From: Elusimicrobia bacterium UBA5214
Lineage (GTDB): Bacteria; Elusimicrobiota; UBA5214
Direction of reading: 5' to 3'
Assembly: GCA_002412545.1 (NCBI GenBank)
Contig: DHVG01000002.1
Span: forward strand, 244,943-308,942
DNA length: 64,000 bases
Position numbers and translations under genes: made by a program. Below, in pieces: positions 32,616 through 41,337 of this stretch (its first letter is position 1; each line of letters starts with the position of its first letter). The notes below the pieces were generated by a model. That model did not search any database. It saw only the letters and a list, made by a program, of their open reading frames with translations, and was not told the DNA's origin.

Positions 32616-33121
32616 TTCTTCTCCTCCCGAGTTAAAATTGCTACTCCTACGATAGTGGAGAGAAAAATTAATGATAGTAATTCAATTACGATTAAATAAT
32701 TGCCAAAAATTAGTTTAGCAAAAGAAATAATTTCTCTTGGTTGAGGAAAGATAAATTTAGTGCTCAGCACAAGAAAAGTTACCATAAAGACAAAAAGTAA
32801 AAGCCCACCTAAAGAGAAAACAATTAATAAAGCCGGTATTTTCTGTTCGCTACTTTGTTTTTCTTGTGGGTCAGCAATATTTGGTGTAAGCATTATTCCA
32901 AAAAGAACCAGCACAACCACTCCGCCAACATAAAGAAGGATTTGACTTGCAGCAACAAAATGTGCGTTAAGATGGAAATATAATCCCCCGATAGTGAAAA
33001 AAAACAATCCTAAAGCAAGCACATTACGGAAAAGATTTTTACCACTTACTACAACTAAAGCACTAATTACTGTAATGAGAGCAAAAAAATAAAAACTAAC
33101 TGCATGAATTATTTTAGCCAT
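32612..33121 (-). CDS. nuoJ: NuoJ subunit
   Basis: The 169-residue, five-helix protein carries the signature HFVAASQILLYVGGVVVLVLFGIML, typical of NuoJ TM3 (AxxQxxVYxGAxxxLxxFxxML). It overlaps the upstream NuoI-GltD gene by eight bases and nuoK by four, so it is translationally coupled. TM3 of NuoJ is the flexible helix linking quinone reduction to pumping. Confidence 0.96.
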   Translation of the reverse strand: MAKIIHAVSFYFFALITVISALVVVSGKNLFRNVLALGLFFFTIGGLYFHLNAHFVAASQILLYVGGVVVLVLFGIMLTPNIADPQEKQSSEQKIPALLIVFSLGGLLLFVFMVTFLVLSTKFIFPQPREIISFAKLIFGNYLIVIELLSLIFLSTIVGVAILTREEKN

Positions 33122-35045
33122 CTGATTTTCTAAGCATTTTTTCTATCTGGTAAAAGATTTTTTCACGACTGTATTCGCCTAATTCATATTCTTTACTCAT
33201 CACTAAAGTCTTGGTTGGACATTGTTCGGCACACAATCCACAGAACATACATTTGCTGATATCAAAATCATAAATGGTAACTTTCCTTTCCGGACTGCCT
33301 GCCGGTGTTCGTTCTACATGGATTGCATAGACCGGGCAGGTGCGTTCACAGAAACGACAACCAACACAAATCCAAGAATGACAACGCAAACATCTTTCCG
33401 CTTCTAATAGGGCTGATTCAGGAGGTAAAGTTTTTTCAATTTCCGTAAAATTAGTTTTTCTTATTTCTGGAGATAAAAGTGGTATTTTTTTTCTTAATCT
33501 TTCCTCTTCAATATTAACAAGGTCAACTGGTGGGTATTGGTATTTAAGTGCTACCGGTGGGAGGCGGTTTGCTTTCAAATCTTCACCACTTAAATAACGG
33601 TCAATAGATACTGCCGCCTGATGTCCAGAAGCAATTGAACCAACCGCTGAACCCGGACCAGTAACAATTTCACCTGAGACAAAAACACCTGAGACACTTG
33701 TTTCTTGAGTAATTTTATCAAAAACAATCTGCCCACGTTCGGTTAACTCTACACCACTGTCTTTCAGGAGAGATAAATCCGCTGCTTGTCCAATTGCAAC
33801 AATTACCGTATCCCCTTCAATAGTGGTTGTTACCTCTTTATTAAACTTAGGATTAAATCTTCCGGCATCATCAAAAACACGGACGCATTCTTCTACTTCT
33901 AAACCGTTGACTCGTCCATTTTTACCTTCGAGAAATCTTTTTGGACCCCAAGAACAATGGATTTTTATTCCTTCTTCTAATGCTTCTTCAATTTCCCAAC
34001 AGTATGCAGGCATTTCTTTTTTTGCTTCCAAGCAGACCATAATTACTTCCTTTGCACCAAGTCGTAAAGCACAACGTGCCACATCAACTGCTACATTCCC
34101 GCCCCCGATAACAATTACTCTTTTCCCAAGGTCAGTTTTTTCACCAAAATTTGCCGCATAAAGAAAAGGTAAAGCAAGCAATATACCTTTAAATTCTGCT
34201 CCTGGGATTGGCAAACTGCGACTTACTTGTAAACCAGCGGCAATAAGTAAAGCATCATATTTCCTTCTTAGTTCATTAAAAGATATATCTTTACCAATTT
34301 CTATTCCAGTTTTAATTTCAAAACCACTTTTTGCTAATTCATTTGTCTCTTCAGCAAGTATTTCCCGTGGGAGACGATATTTGGGAATCGTACTATAAAG
34401 TTGTCCACCCGGTGCTTGGCGTTTTTCAAAGATAGTTACTTGGTAACCAGATTTTGTTAAATCGTAAGCAGCGGCTACCCCCGATGGTCCGGAACCAATA
34501 ATGCCGACTTTCCCATATTTTGTTACCCGTTTTCCGTTTTCCGTTTTCCGTTTTTTATTTTTGAAATATGCTTCCGCAATTACCCGATGGAGGACGCGTA
34601 TTGAAATACTTTCGTCATAATAATTTCTCTTGCAGGCAGTTTCACAAGGATGATGACAAATTCTGCCTAATACTGCGGGGTAAATATTCCTTTCTCGGAC
34701 TAGTAAATATGCTTCTTCGTAATTTCCTTCCGCAATAAGTGCATTTTGTCCACGGGCATCAACATTTGCTGGACAGGAACTTGTGCAAGGTGCTAATTTA
34801 TCCGCATTCAATTTTTCGTTGACTAAGAAATCGTAACTTGAAAATTCTGGATTTAAGTATTCAAGTTCAGTTTCACCCATTACATTTTTTAATTTCAATG
34901 CTCCCCGGTAGCGTTCCGGTAATTCCCAGCGCTCGTCAGGATACTGCATCGTTACCGCTCGACGGAAGAGATATTTCATACTGATACTCATCCCGGTAAA
35001 AATACTTTTGAAAGCATTGAAAAAATTAGTTATTTTCTCAGTCAT
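33114..35045 (-). CDS. NuoI split by an inserted GltD-like FAD/NAD(P)H module
   Basis: The 643-residue fusion has three parts. Residues 1-52 are a NuoI N-terminus (SIFTGMSISMKYLF, VTMQYPDERWELPERYRGAL). Residues about 80-530 are a glutamate synthase small-subunit-like module: Cys87/91 and Cys130/134/138 for [4Fe-4S] clusters, FAD motif GIIGSGPSG (181-189), and NAD(P) motif VIVIGGGNVAVDVA. Residues about 555-643 are the NuoI ferredoxin domain with two CxxCxxCxxxCP motifs (CVGCRFCERTCP, CMFCGLCAEQCP) and the NuoI tail KEYELGEYSREKIFY. It sits exactly at the nuoI position between nuoH and nuoJ. NuoEFG is absent, so this module is the likely electron entry, oxidising NAD(P)H and feeding NuoB through the NuoI clusters. 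A 7-base CGTTTTC array (34528-34548) encodes part of the linker KRKTENGKR. Confidence 0.93.
   Translation of the reverse strand: MTEKITNFFNAFKSIFTGMSISMKYLFRRAVTMQYPDERWELPERYRGALKLKNVMGETELEYLNPEFSSYDFLVNEKLNADKLAPCTSSCPANVDARGQNALIAEGNYEEAYLLVRERNIYPAVLGRICHHPCETACKRNYYDESISIRVLHRVIAEAYFKNKKRKTENGKRVTKYGKVGIIGSGPSGVAAAYDLTKSGYQVTIFEKRQAPGGQLYSTIPKYRLPREILAEETNELAKSGFEIKTGIEIGKDISFNELRRKYDALLIAAGLQVSRSLPIPGAEFKGILLALPFLYAANFGEKTDLGKRVIVIGGGNVAVDVARCALRLGAKEVIMVCLEAKKEMPAYCWEIEEALEEGIKIHCSWGPKRFLEGKNGRVNGLEVEECVRVFDDAGRFNPKFNKEVTTTIEGDTVIVAIGQAADLSLLKDSGVELTERGQIVFDKITQETSVSGVFVSGEIVTGPGSAVGSIASGHQAAVSIDRYLSGEDLKANRLPPVALKYQYPPVDLVNIEEERLRKKIPLLSPEIRKTNFTEIEKTLPPESALLEAERCLRCHSWICVGCRFCERTCPVYAIHVERTPAGSPERKVTIYDFDISKCMFCGLCAEQCPTKTLVMSKEYELGEYSREKIFYQIEKMLRKSDG
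34528..34548. repeat. Heptanucleotide array in the NuoI-GltD gene (CGTTTTC x3)
   Basis: Three perfect CGTTTTC units and a fourth partial one, in frame, encode the basic linker before the FAD-binding motif. Confidence 0.75.
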
Positions 35046-35049
35046 TTTT

Positions 35050-35100
35050 GCTGTCAGCCATCAGCCTATAGCCGTTAACCGAGGGCTGTGGGCTAATTGT
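35050..35100. repeat. AGCC/GGCT heptanucleotide hairpin array
   Basis: Seven-base units with AGCC on the left (AGCCATC, AGCCTAT, AGCCGTT) face units with GGCT on the right (GGCTGTG, GGCTAAT), so the array can fold. It fills the nuoH to nuoI gap. The same family is at 37229, 47396, 54018 and 54093. Confidence 0.75.
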
Positions 35101-35114
35101 TAAAGGCGAAGTTT

Positions 35115-36068
35115 TCAAAATAAAAGTATCCCCAATCCAGTAATTATCAGATTAAATAGAGATAAAGGCAAGAGAATATACCAGTTTAGATACATATGTT
35201 GGTCCATCCGAAATCTTGGCAATGTCCAGCGTAACAAAAGCACAATAAAAACTAAAAAAGATGTCTTCAAGAGAAACCAGAAAAATGGTGGTAAAAATAC
35301 ACCGCGCCAACCACCAAGGAAAAGGATTGTTGCCATTGCACAACCAGCAATTACATGAGTATATTCAGCCATAAAAAATAGACCAAAGCGCATACCACTA
35401 TATTCAGTATGATACCCGGAAACTAACTCTGATTCCGCTTCAGGTAAATCAAAGGGTGTACGGTTGCATTCGGCTAAAGTAGAAATAAAATAAATAAGAA
35501 ACCCTAAAGGTTGCAAAAAAATATACCATACTTTCTCCTGCGCATTAACAATAGACACAGTACTTAAAGAACCGGTTAACATTATTACCGGGAGTATAGA
35601 AAGTAAATGTGGTATTTCATAACTAATCACCTGTGCGGTTGAACGCAAACCACCGATTAAAGAATATTTATTGTAAGAACTCCAGCCAGCCATAATAATT
35701 CCAATTGCACCAACTGAAGATATAGCTAAGAAATAAAGAATACCGATATTTAAATCTTTTACGATTAACCCCGGTCCGAGAGGAATTGCGATAAAAGAAA
35801 GAAAAACAGGTAGAAAAGCCACATACGGAGCAATTAAAAAAATAAGTTTATCAATTTTTCCTGGTAAAATTTCTTCTTTCAGTAATAATTTTATCATATC
35901 CGCAATACCTTGTAATGAACCATGCCAGCCGGTACGCATATAACCTAATTTTGATTGAACATGGGAAGCAACTTTTATTTCCGAATAAAGGGTAACTGCT
36001 ACCGCCGCACCAACAATTGCAAATACAATTAACGCTTGAATTATAATAAAAATTAAACTTAGTAACAT
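35115..36068 (-). CDS. nuoH: NuoH subunit
   Basis: The 317-residue, eight-helix protein has NuoH hallmarks: an N-terminal helix then KVASHVQSKLGYMRTGWHGSLQGIADMIKLLLKE, the quinone-channel loops GWSSYNKYSLIGGLRSTAQVISYEIP and AECNRTPFDLPEAESELVSGYHTEYSGMRFG. The conserved acidic residues of the E-channel are kept. It anchors the NuoBCDI arm to the membrane arm. Confidence 0.96.
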   Translation of the reverse strand: MLLSLIFIIIQALIVFAIVGAAVAVTLYSEIKVASHVQSKLGYMRTGWHGSLQGIADMIKLLLKEEILPGKIDKLIFLIAPYVAFLPVFLSFIAIPLGPGLIVKDLNIGILYFLAISSVGAIGIIMAGWSSYNKYSLIGGLRSTAQVISYEIPHLLSILPVIMLTGSLSTVSIVNAQEKVWYIFLQPLGFLIYFISTLAECNRTPFDLPEAESELVSGYHTEYSGMRFGLFFMAEYTHVIAGCAMATILFLGGWRGVFLPPFFWFLLKTSFLVFIVLLLRWTLPRFRMDQHMYLNWYILLPLSLFNLIITGLGILLF

Positions 36069-36074
36069 TTTATC

Positions 36075-36117
36075 TAATTACCTAATTACCCAATCACCCA
36101 ATTAACCAATTCACTAA
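36075..36117. repeat. 8-bp tandem array (CTAATTAC/CCAATCAC type)
   Basis: About five 8-base units (CTAATTAC twice, CCAATCAC, CCAATTAA, CCAATTCA) fill the short gap between nuoH and nuoD. Confidence 0.65.
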
Positions 36118-37218
36118 CTACCGGTCTATTTCGCCGAAACAAGGGTCTAAACTACCAATAATTATTATTAAGTCAGCAATCAATAATCCCGGTGAAATTA
36201 ACGGGATGATACTGAGATTACTAAATGCTGGACTACGAGCCTTAATCCGATAAGGACGAGAAGAACCGTCGCTGACAATATAAAATCCAAGTTCACCACG
36301 AGGTGATTCTATATGATGGTAAACATCACCCACTGGTGGTTTAAGTAATCTTGGCACCTGGGAATTAAGATACTCACCATCGGGTATGGTTTCTAACGCT
36401 TGTTCAATGATTCTTACACTTTGACGCATTTCTTCTAATCTCACTTTCGCTCGGTCCCAGCAGTCACCATTTTTACCAACTGGTATATCAAAATCAAATT
36501 CGTTATACACAGAATAGGGTTCATCTTTACGCAAGTCGTATTTCACACCACAAGCACGGAGAACCGGTCCACTTGCACCATAACTTAATGCATTTTCTTT
36601 TTTTAAGATACCGACATTTTTTGCCCTTTGTGAATAAATGTAATTATTGAGGAGGAAATCTTCGTATTCGTCAATTTTTGGTTTGAAATAGTTACAAAAT
36701 TCTTTTGTCTTCTCAATAAATCCTTCTGGTAAATCTTGACTTACGCCACCGAAACGTAAATAGTTGTAGGTCAACCTTGCTCCGCAAAGCATTTCAAAGA
36801 GGTCAACAATAAATTCTCTTTCCCGGAAACAATAAAGAAAAATTGTAAATGCACCGGCATCCATTCCACTCGCACCGAAAGAAAGAAGGTGGCTGGCAAT
36901 CCGGTTAAGTTCAGCAACAATGACACGAATATACTCTGCTCTTTTTGGCACAGTTATGCCAGCGAGTTTTTCTACGGTCATAGAGTAGGCTAAATTGTTC
37001 ACCATAGAACTGGGATAATCTAACCGGTCAGTAAAAGGAATAACTTGTGTGTAGGTACGTGATTCGCATATTTTTTCAAAATTACGATGTAAATATCCGA
37101 TGTCCGGTTTTGCCTCAACAATTCTTTCTCCATCAAGTTTAACTATAACTCTTAAAACACCGTGTGTACTCGGATGTTGAGGTCCAACATTTAAATAAAG
37201 TTCTTCGGTTTTAATCAT
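36118..37218 (-). CDS. nuoD: NuoD (49 kDa) subunit
   Basis: The 366-residue protein has the NuoD signature GPQHPSTHGVLRV, ESRTYTQVIPFTDRLDYPS (with the quinone-site Tyr in DRLDY) and the C-terminal DPCFGEIDR. The CxxC pairs of [NiFe] hydrogenase large subunits are absent, so it is a quinone-type subunit rather than a hydrogenase. Single cysteines sit near both ancestral positions (EKICES and SLDPCFGE), which is unusual but insufficient for a NiFe site. Expected role: holds the quinone-binding cavity with NuoB. Confidence 0.95.
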   Translation of the reverse strand: MIKTEELYLNVGPQHPSTHGVLRVIVKLDGERIVEAKPDIGYLHRNFEKICESRTYTQVIPFTDRLDYPSSMVNNLAYSMTVEKLAGITVPKRAEYIRVIVAELNRIASHLLSFGASGMDAGAFTIFLYCFREREFIVDLFEMLCGARLTYNYLRFGGVSQDLPEGFIEKTKEFCNYFKPKIDEYEDFLLNNYIYSQRAKNVGILKKENALSYGASGPVLRACGVKYDLRKDEPYSVYNEFDFDIPVGKNGDCWDRAKVRLEEMRQSVRIIEQALETIPDGEYLNSQVPRLLKPPVGDVYHHIESPRGELGFYIVSDGSSRPYRIKARSPAFSNLSIIPLISPGLLIADLIIIIGSLDPCFGEIDR

Positions 37219-37273
37219 TGAATTCGCCTTTGGCTATTAGCCATTAGCTATTGGCTAAGAGCAGAATTTTAAA

Positions 37274-37669
37274 TCAGTAAAAGTCTGGTCTTTTGGTAAT
37301 TCTTTCGTCTTGATAATCTTTCCTTAACGGATGGCCTTCCCAGTATTCCGGTAACAATATTCTTCGTAAATCAGGATGTCCTTCAAAAATTATACCAAAC
37401 AAATCATAAACTTCACGTTCCTGCCAGTTTGCTCCTGCCCAAAGTGAAGTCAGGGAATCAATAACCGGATTATCTCGTGGTATTTTAACTTTAATCGTTA
37501 TACTATTTTTATTTTCTAAAGAGGAAAGACGATAGCATAACGAAAATTTTTCCTTTTCATCAACCGCAGTCATAAAAGAAAAATAAGTATATCCCTTGTT
37601 CTTAAATTCTTCAGCAATTTTCAGTAATTCTTCAGTTTTAATTTCAACTATTCTTTCTTCTCCCATCAT
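37274..37669 (-). CDS. nuoC: NuoC (30 kDa) subunit
   Basis: I place the start at 37669, where ATGA overlaps the nuoB stop and an AAGGA lies just upstream; the frame is open further but inside nuoB. The 131-residue protein has LSSLENKNSITIKVKIPRDN, TSLWAGANWQEREVYDLFGI and the motif GHPDLRRILLPEYWEGHPLRKDY, all NuoC signatures. It is a short NuoC without the C-terminal extension. It supports assembly of the peripheral arm. Confidence 0.94.
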   Translation of the reverse strand: MMGEERIVEIKTEELLKIAEEFKNKGYTYFSFMTAVDEKEKFSLCYRLSSLENKNSITIKVKIPRDNPVIDSLTSLWAGANWQEREVYDLFGIIFEGHPDLRRILLPEYWEGHPLRKDYQDERITKRPDFY

Positions 37670-38127
37670 TTTCCTTTTCTCACTTTTTCTTGGAGTTCCA
37701 TAAATCCGTGAATTATTGCTTCTGGTCGCGGTGGACAACCGGGAATATATACATCCACTTGAATAATTTTATCCACACCTTTAACTACCGAATAAGTATC
37801 ATAATGGTAAGGTCCACCGGAAATAGCACAACTGCCAATTGCAATTACATATTTGGGTGTAGCCATCTGTTCGTATAAACGTTTAACTAACGGTGCCATC
37901 TTTTCCGTAATTGTCCCCGCAACCGTCATTAAATCTGCCTGCCGGGGAGTTGAACGAGGAATTACACCAAACCGCATCAAGTCATACCGAGCAGCATTAA
38001 CGGCAATCAATTCCATTCCACAACAGGCTGTGCCAAAGGGGAACATATAAATTGAATGGCTTAATGCCCAACGGAAAAAAGGTTCTAATTTAGTTAGAAT
38101 GATATTATTAGGCAGTTCTATATCCAT
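37666..38127 (-). CDS. nuoB: NuoB subunit (cluster N2)
   Basis: The 153-residue protein has the paired cysteines in FGTACCGMELIAV, IAIGSCAISGG and PGCPPRPEAIIHG, giving the four ligands of the terminal N2 [4Fe-4S] cluster. It overlaps nuoA by ten bases and nuoC by four. Electrons from the NuoI-type ferredoxin domain should pass through it to quinone. Confidence 0.97.
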   Translation of the reverse strand: MDIELPNNIILTKLEPFFRWALSHSIYMFPFGTACCGMELIAVNAARYDLMRFGVIPRSTPRQADLMTVAGTITEKMAPLVKRLYEQMATPKYVIAIGSCAISGGPYHYDTYSVVKGVDKIIQVDVYIPGCPPRPEAIIHGFMELQEKVRKGK

Positions 38128-38489
38128 TTTAATATTCCTTTACGGGTGAGATAAATCAGTCCTATTACTGGTATACAAACAAAAATTATTCCGGCAAGAA
38201 ATACTCTTGTTCCCAATTCTTTAAATACAATCGCCCAGGGAAATAAAAATATGAATACTGCATCAAAAACAACAAAAATTAAAGCAAAAATATAATAGTG
38301 TATACGGAACTGTATCCAAGGTTTACCGGTGGGTATATTCCCACATTCGTAAGGGAGGAGTTTATCCGGAGTAGATTTGGAGGAAGGACGAATTAAACTT
38401 GAGATAAATAAAATTATTCCCAAGATACTACTACCAGTGAGAATAAAAATTATTAAAATTAAGTAGTCAAATGTAAAAGAATAGTCCAT
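38118..38489 (-). CDS. nuoA: NuoA subunit
   Basis: The 123-residue, three-helix protein has the NuoA loop (LLPYECGNIPTGKPWIQFRIHYYIFALIFVVFDAVFIFLFPWA), including the conserved cysteine and the acidic residue of helix 2. It is first in the nuo run and has its own promoter at 38530-38558. Confidence 0.96.
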   Translation of the reverse strand: MDYSFTFDYLILIIFILTGSSILGIILFISSLIRPSSKSTPDKLLPYECGNIPTGKPWIQFRIHYYIFALIFVVFDAVFIFLFPWAIVFKELGTRVFLAGIIFVCIPVIGLIYLTRKGILKWI

Positions 38490-38529
38490 TGTTCTTTACT
38501 TAAATATATTTTTTTACAAAATTGTAAGA

Positions 38530-38558
38530 ATTTTAACAAAAAGATTATCTTTTGTCAA
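38530..38558 (-). promoter_or_regulatory. Strong sigma70-like promoter before nuoA
   Basis: Minus strand: -35 TTGACA (38558-38553), 17-base spacer, -10 TAAAAT (38535-38530). It lies 40 bases upstream of the nuoA start. This splits the cluster into at least two transcription units. Confidence 0.8.
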
Positions 38559-38609
38559 GGAAAAAATTTAAAAATTTGGTGAGTAATATTGAGTTGACCC
38601 TTATGTCGT

Positions 38610-41330
38610 TTAATTTTTCGTGGTTCCTTTTCTTGATTTGGTTAAAAAAAGAGAAAAAATCGTAAAAAGGATTATTATTGACAAAATAATGATTATCGTC
38701 TCAAAAGAACGAATATAAAGTGTTCCCACCAATACGGCTAAAGAGATTGTCAAAATGAAAACAATTGAGATTACATATCGGCTTAAGTCGCCGGTATGTT
38801 GTAAGTTGCTTAAATTTCTACATAAATGTACAAACCAAGGTGCAATTTCTTCACCCGTAATCCGTCTTTCTTTTTCCGGAAGAATTTCCCATTCTTCTTT
38901 AGCCGCAGGAAGAACTTTTTCTGCTGCATGTTCATATTTCTTATCTAACTTACTTAATGCACGCCAGGCAGCAAATTCTTTTCCCGCACCAGAAATTGCA
39001 TTATGCGCAGTGGCTTCGTAACCAAAATCTAATTTGCTTAATCCTCGGCAAATTTTAAATACTGCGCCAGGTGTGGGAGTTGTTTTACTCACAATTGTTT
39101 CATAATCTAAGTCCAACTTACCTAACCCTTGACAAGCTTTGAATACTACACCAGGGGTGGGAATTAGTTCACCGGCGGTTGTTTCATATTCCAATTCTTT
39201 CTTGGCTAAGTATCCCCAAGTGATAATTTTTGGATTCCAAATTCCAATTACTATAGTTGAAATAATTTTATCTACGAATTTAGCAAAGATAACGAAATTC
39301 CGTTGGCAAAAATTCTTAAATCCATTGAATATTTTTAAATAATAATATTCAACTTGTAAATACTGAGAAACGGTAAGGTGAAACCATCCGAACCTAAATC
39401 CGAGAATGTACATTATTCCACCAATTAGTATCGCGCTACTTACCGCAAGAAGATTATGCATAACCTGTGGGTTGGTAATAAAAGTTTTCTCAATTGGGTG
39501 ATACAAAATTTCAATAGTTGAACGGATTGCTTCTTCAGGATGAATATTGTAGAGTAAATGATAAGAATGTGAACTAGGATTGAAATTAAAATATGCTAAT
39601 GCTGGACCAATAATTTTTTCCAAGAGCCAGTTTGGAAATAAACCAATAAAAACTATTATTGCAATAAGAATTAAAATCGGTATTTGCATTGACCAAGGTG
39701 CCGATTTTACTTGGTTATACTTTTCCGGTCTTTTCCGTAAAAAAGTTAAAATGAATAATTTTGTATTGGAAGCAAAAGTTCCTGCACAAGTTATAATAAA
39801 AATTATTTCCGCAATTCTTAACCCAAAATCAGGTGTATAAGTTTTTGAGAAATGTAGCGAATGCTGGTACGCTTCTACAATCGCATGATGAAGTAAGCAT
39901 TTACTGGCAAAACCATTAAACCCAGGAATTCCCGAAATCCCGCAGACAGCAATAAACATACCGATTGCTACCAGAGGCATATTTCGCCAAAGACCACCTA
40001 ATTTATACATATCTAATTCATCCGTTTTTAAATATACTGCACCAACGGTAAGAAATAGACACGCCTTGAAAAGTGAGTGGTTAACCATATGATAGAGCGC
40101 ACCGGCTAAACCCATTGCTCCTTCGGTGCCCAGATAGGCAGCACAACCGATACCCATAACGATGAACCCCATCTGACTGATACTGTGGTAAGCAAGCATT
40201 CTTTTGGAATTGCTTGAAATAAGTGCACTCAAAACAGCAAGAAACATTGTAATTACACCAATCCAAATTACAATGTAACCGATATTACTTAAAGTTAGCC
40301 ATTCGTTAATAAGGGCTACATTCTCGGGCACAAAGAGCATATTTACGGTTCGGAAAATACCGTAAGCGCCGGCTTTAATCATTGCTCCGGAAGATAATGC
40401 TGCGGTAGGTTCAGGTGATTCCGGATATGCTGCCGGTAACCAGAGATGTTCAAGAAATATTCCGGCTTTACCTCCAAAACCAATAATCATTAGTCCAGCT
40501 AGAATATATTTAAATATACCGGGCATAACTGTATTTATTTTTTCGGCCATTGGTTTTATTTCCAAATTCCCAGTAAAAGTATAAAGCAAGAAAATACCCG
40601 CTAATAAACAGAGTCCAGAAATTATACCAATATAAAGAGCAATATTTGCTCCTCGGAGTGCTCTTTTAGTTGCCCGATGAGCAAATAAAGCGTAAGGTAA
40701 AAATACCATCCCTTCAAAAAAGATATACAGAGTAAACAAATCACCAGCAAAGAGAACACCAAGATTTGCTGCGTAGGTAGTCAGAGAAAAAAACTGGTAA
40801 CGAAGGAAATGTTTCTCTTGTTTGAATGAAGAAAAAGAAAATAGTGTTCCGACAAACCAAATTAACCCGGAAATTAAAGCAATCAATAGTCCCGCCGGGT
40901 CAACTTTGAAGGTTAAATTAAAAAAGGGAAAGAAAGGGAGAGAATAAAAAGTACCTTTATATTGGTGCTCATTGACTATAATACCCTGAACAACCGGTTT
41001 GAAAAGACTTAAAAGTAAAAGAAGAATAAATAGAGTTGACAAAAAAAGGATAACCTTTTGCAGTTTTTCATTTTTGCCGACTAAAAGGATAAATCCTGCA
41101 CTAACTAAAGGGATTAAAATTATCCAGAAAGGTAATTTTGCATAAGGACTTATTTCTTCGGTTAAAAGCGAAGGGACTTCTTTCTTTAAGGTAATCACCT
41201 CATGAGTTTGGGTTAACGTTTCCTCAGCATGCTGGATTTCCTTTTCGCTCCCAAGGAGAGTTGCGGAAAATAAAATAGTTAAACTTAAAACATAAAGAAG
41301 AATTTTTTTCTTAGTAAACATCGTTTTCAA
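38610..41330 (-). CDS. Antiporter-like subunit D with extended C-terminus (906 residues)
   Basis: The protein starts with a signal-like helix (about 8-27) and an acidic stretch, then a 14-helix antiporter core (about 65-560). TM5 Glu (LFTLYIFFEGMVFLPYAL), TM7 Lys (GFGGKAGIFLEHLWLPAAY), TM8 Lys (SGAMIKAGAYGIFR) and TM12 Lys (GIPGFNGFASKCLL) are kept. It is homologous to D' (26840-28759). Residues about 709-815 form four tandem units of about 27 residues around KLDxxYExxxxxxxPTPGxVFKxCxGLS, then two more helices (850-900). Membrane arm subunit and pump are inference from homology; the repeat region could form a surface brace like NuoL helix HL. Confidence 0.88.
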   Translation of the reverse strand: MKTMFTKKKILLYVLSLTILFSATLLGSEKEIQHAEETLTQTHEVITLKKEVPSLLTEEISPYAKLPFWIILIPLVSAGFILLVGKNEKLQKVILFLSTLFILLLLLSLFKPVVQGIIVNEHQYKGTFYSLPFFPFFNLTFKVDPAGLLIALISGLIWFVGTLFSFSSFKQEKHFLRYQFFSLTTYAANLGVLFAGDLFTLYIFFEGMVFLPYALFAHRATKRALRGANIALYIGIISGLCLLAGIFLLYTFTGNLEIKPMAEKINTVMPGIFKYILAGLMIIGFGGKAGIFLEHLWLPAAYPESPEPTAALSSGAMIKAGAYGIFRTVNMLFVPENVALINEWLTLSNIGYIVIWIGVITMFLAVLSALISSNSKRMLAYHSISQMGFIVMGIGCAAYLGTEGAMGLAGALYHMVNHSLFKACLFLTVGAVYLKTDELDMYKLGGLWRNMPLVAIGMFIAVCGISGIPGFNGFASKCLLHHAIVEAYQHSLHFSKTYTPDFGLRIAEIIFIITCAGTFASNTKLFILTFLRKRPEKYNQVKSAPWSMQIPILILIAIIVFIGLFPNWLLEKIIGPALAYFNFNPSSHSYHLLYNIHPEEAIRSTIEILYHPIEKTFITNPQVMHNLLAVSSAILIGGIMYILGFRFGWFHLTVSQYLQVEYYYLKIFNGFKNFCQRNFVIFAKFVDKIISTIVIGIWNPKIITWGYLAKKELEYETTAGELIPTPGVVFKACQGLGKLDLDYETIVSKTTPTPGAVFKICRGLSKLDFGYEATAHNAISGAGKEFAAWRALSKLDKKYEHAAEKVLPAAKEEWEILPEKERRITGEEIAPWFVHLCRNLSNLQHTGDLSRYVISIVFILTISLAVLVGTLYIRSFETIIIILSIIILFTIFSLFLTKSRKGTTKN

Positions 41331-41337
41331 AAATTAG

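Noticed and set aside
36118..37218. NuoD as a group 4 [NiFe] hydrogenase large subunit, tempting beside hyp genes
   Set aside because: Both CxxC ligand pairs are missing, and the quinone-type motifs (HPSTHG, DRLDY, DPxxGExDR) are present.
37670..37738. Earlier start for nuoC inside nuoB
   Set aside because: The ATGA overlap with the nuoB stop and AAGGA upstream support the later start.
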